DNA of 64,000 bases, taken from the NCBI RefSeq assembly GCF_022811705.1, contig NZ_CP094528.1, positions 1,550,001 to 1,614,000 of the forward strand, in the 5' to 3' direction. Positions 62,298-64,000 of the stretch are shown here, piece after piece (the first letter of the stretch is position 1; every line of letters begins with the position of its first letter). Source of the stretch: Agromyces larvae (GTDB taxonomy: Bacteria; Actinomycetota; Actinomycetes; Actinomycetales; Microbacteriaceae). The position numbers and the translations under genes are program-made. The notes beneath the pieces are model-generated. The model worked only from the letters and a program-made list of their open reading frames with translations, did no database searches and was not told where the DNA came from.

Positions 62298-63080
62298 TCA
62301 GGCGCGGTCGTCGGCAGGCGGTGCCGCCTCGGTCTGCTCGGACGAACCGGATGCATCCGATGCTTCTGACGACCCGGATGCCCCGTCCTCCGCACCGGGG
62401 GCGTACTCGCCGTACTGCGGCCTCGCGGGGCGCGTCGCCGCGGCGTCGGCTTCGGCCCGGGCGCGCTTGGCGGCATCCGTGGCCTCACCGTACGTGCGGG
62501 GCGCCGGCGAGGCATCCGATGCGCCCTGGCCCCCGACCGCCGAAGCCGACGGCGCGGGCGACGCCGGCGCAGCCGGAGCCGCCGCGACCGGCGCGCCGAC
62601 CCCGAGCACGGTGCGCGCCCGCTCGACGTGCGCGGCACCCGCGATGATCGCGTACTTCGTCGCGATGACCTGCATGGTCGAGGTGAAGTCGCGGCGGCGG
62701 CGGTTGATCGAGTACGAGACGAGCCCGAAGATCATGCCGAAGCCGGCGCCGATGAGGATGGCCGAGCCGAGCAGGCCCAGCCCGGCGCCCGTCGGCGAGA
62801 AGATGAAGAACAGCAAGCCGAGGAACGTGCCGAACCACGCACCCGACAGGGCACCGCCCCCGGCGACCCGACCCCAGGTGAGCTTGCCGGTGATGCGCTC
62901 GACGCTGGTCAGATCGGTGCCGACGATGGAGAGCTCGGCGACGGGGAACTCCGCCTTCGCGAGCCGGTCGACCGCCGCCTGCGCCTCGGGGTAGGTGTCG
63001 TAGCTCGCGACGGTCTCTCCCTTCGGCAGCGAAGGGAACTGCTGCGCCGCACGGGCGCGGAACGGCGACGGGCTGCTCAT
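62298..63080 (-). CDS. General stress protein-like membrane protein
   Basis: 260 aa. An N-terminal alpha/beta part (ETVASYDTYPEAQAAVDRL) typical of YflT-like stress proteins, two hydrophobic segments (about 78-100 and 105-125), and an Ala/Pro/Ser-rich acidic tail. Function unknown. Divergent from the MgtE-domain gene. Confidence 0.8.
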   Translation of the reverse strand: MSSPSPFRARAAQQFPSLPKGETVASYDTYPEAQAAVDRLAKAEFPVAELSIVGTDLTSVERITGKLTWGRVAGGGALSGAWFGTFLGLLFFIFSPTGAGLGLLGSAILIGAGFGMIFGLVSYSINRRRRDFTSTMQVIATKYAIIAGAAHVERARTVLGVGAPVAAAPAAPASPAPSASAVGGQGASDASPAPRTYGEATDAAKRARAEADAAATRPARPQYGEYAPGAEDGASGSSEASDASGSSEQTEAAPPADDRA

Positions 63081-63120
63081 CGGCTCATTGTCGCACGCCC
63101 GCCCGCACTAGAGTCGGTAT

Positions 63121-64000
63121 GTGAGCGCCACGAGAGTCTTCGTCGCCCGACTCGCCGGATGCGCGGTCTTCGATCCCGCCGGCGATCGGGTCGGACGAGT
63201 GCGCGATGTGCTCGTCGTGTACCGCAAGAACCACCCGCCCCGGGTGGTCGGACTCATCGTCGAGATCCCGGGCAAACGCCGGGTGTTCCTCTCGATCGGG
63301 CGGGTCACCTCGATCGCGGGCGGTCAGATCATCACGACCGGTCTCATCAACCTGCGCCGGTTCGAGCAGCGCGGCGGCGAGGTGCGCGTCATCGCCGAGA
63401 TGCTCGGCCGCAAAGTCGTCTTCAACGACGGCTCGGGCGAGGCGACCATCGAGGACGTCGCGATCGGCGAGCAGGAGCAGGGCGAGTGGGAGGTCGAGCA
63501 GCTCTTCGTGCGCCGGCCCAAGGGGGCGTCGCCGTTCTCGAAGGGCCAGTCGGCGTACGTCACGTGGCGCGAGGTGCGCGAGCTCAACGCGCCCGGCGAG
63601 GCGCAGTCCGCCGAGCACCTCATCGCGACCTACTCCGAGCTGAAGCCGGCCGACCTCGCGAACACGCTCCTCGACCTGCCGCCGCAGCGCCGGCACGAGG
63701 TCGCCGAGGAGCTGCCCGACGACCGGCTCGCCGACGTGCTCGAAGAGATGCCCGAGTCCGACCAGGTCGACATCATCGCGCAGCTCGACGACGACCGCGT
63801 CGCCGACGTGCTCGACCAGATGCAGCCCGACGACGCGGCCGACCTCATCGCGCAGCTTCCCGACGACCGGCAGGAGCACCTGCTCGAGCTCATGGAGCCC
63901 GAAGAGGCCGAAGACGTCCGCATGCTGCTGAGCTACGCGCCCGAATCGGCCGGCGGGCTCATGACGACCGAGCCGATCATCCTCTCGGCCGACGCGACCG
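63121..64000 (+). CDS. MgtE N-terminal domain protein, partial (runs off window)
   Basis: 293 codons visible. A PRC-barrel-like start (AVFDPAGDRVGRVRDVLVV) is followed by the MgtE intracellular helical superhelix with repeated LPDDRLADVLEEM / LDDDRVADVLDQM units and SYAPESAGGLMTTE, the entry to CBS domains. The family senses or transports magnesium; whether membrane helices follow cannot be seen. TAGAGT (63109-63114) ends exactly 6 nt before the GTG, a leaderless pattern. Confidence 0.88.
   Translation, partial: MSATRVFVARLAGCAVFDPAGDRVGRVRDVLVVYRKNHPPRVVGLIVEIPGKRRVFLSIGRVTSIAGGQIITTGLINLRRFEQRGGEVRVIAEMLGRKVVFNDGSGEATIEDVAIGEQEQGEWEVEQLFVRRPKGASPFSKGQSAYVTWREVRELNAPGEAQSAEHLIATYSELKPADLANTLLDLPPQRRHEVAEELPDDRLADVLEEMPESDQVDIIAQLDDDRVADVLDQMQPDDAADLIAQLPDDRQEHLLELMEPEEAEDVRMLLSYAPESAGGLMTTEPIILSADAT

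Overview
The window is high-GC actinobacterial DNA, most likely from the family Microbacteriaceae (Agromyces or a close relative). This is inferred from very GC-rich codon use, frequent GGATGCC/GGCATCC words, several apparent leaderless starts, and a conserved actinobacterial block. That block runs UPF0182 membrane protein, YlbL-type PDZ/Lon-like protease, DUF2342 protein, cyclodehydratase-like protein, UvrD2, NudC, phosphotransferase, AdnB and AdnA (36.5-53.6 kb), and resembles the mycobacterial Rv3193c-Rv3202c neighbourhood. No rRNA or CRISPR array is present.

Layout. 0-9.9 kb is ordinary chromosome: a 62-bp tandem REP-like repeat, an HtrA-type protease, an aminotransferase, a nitrilase-family amidase, an alpha/beta hydrolase, a HelR/HelD-type RNA polymerase-recycling ATPase behind a rifamycin-associated-element-like inverted repeat, three small unknown proteins and a fatty acid desaturase. 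9.96-10.5 kb is a decayed duplicate of a DGPF-VOC gene pair, followed by an intact IS1249-type insertion sequence with an 8-bp target duplication and an initiator tRNA gene. 12.1-17.1 kb holds a small DUF4190-like membrane protein and an ECF42-type sigma factor cluster (two DGPF/YCII proteins, sigma factor, SnoaL-like protein, RibD/DHFR-like reductase, and a VOC protein broken by a frameshift). ECF42-like promoters precede its operons.

17.1-33.6 kb is accessory DNA, best read as a decayed integrative and conjugative element seated at the 3' flank of a second, identical initiator tRNA gene. It contains a frameshifted lytic transglycosylase/M23 peptidase, two DUF6112-like membrane proteins, a two-gene cassette of unknown function on the opposite strand, a frameshifted and truncated TrbL/VirB6-like protein joined to a truncated HsdM, and a two-gene operon made of a 1905-aa P-loop ATPase and a 398-aa protein with a HEPN-type RNxxxH motif. 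It ends with a tyrosine integrase split by an IS407-group IS3 element, its excisionase, and a second IS1249 copy. A decayed excisionase plus the tRNA 3' flank repeat at 17.1-17.4 kb suggests two related elements accreted in tandem at the same site. The ATPase-HEPN operon is the best candidate for an undescribed (defence-like) system.

33.9-64 kb returns to core chromosome: a secreted GH18 chitinase with two carbohydrate-binding modules, a methyltransferase, the conserved block above including the AdnAB end-resection machine, DUF3107 and small membrane proteins, a ferritin-like protein, a DEAD-box RNA helicase, a PHP phosphoesterase, a membrane-anchored endonuclease/exonuclease/phosphatase, an Xaa-Pro aminopeptidase, a TetR regulator with a phosphotransferase, a stress-type membrane protein, and the start of an MgtE-domain protein that runs off the end.
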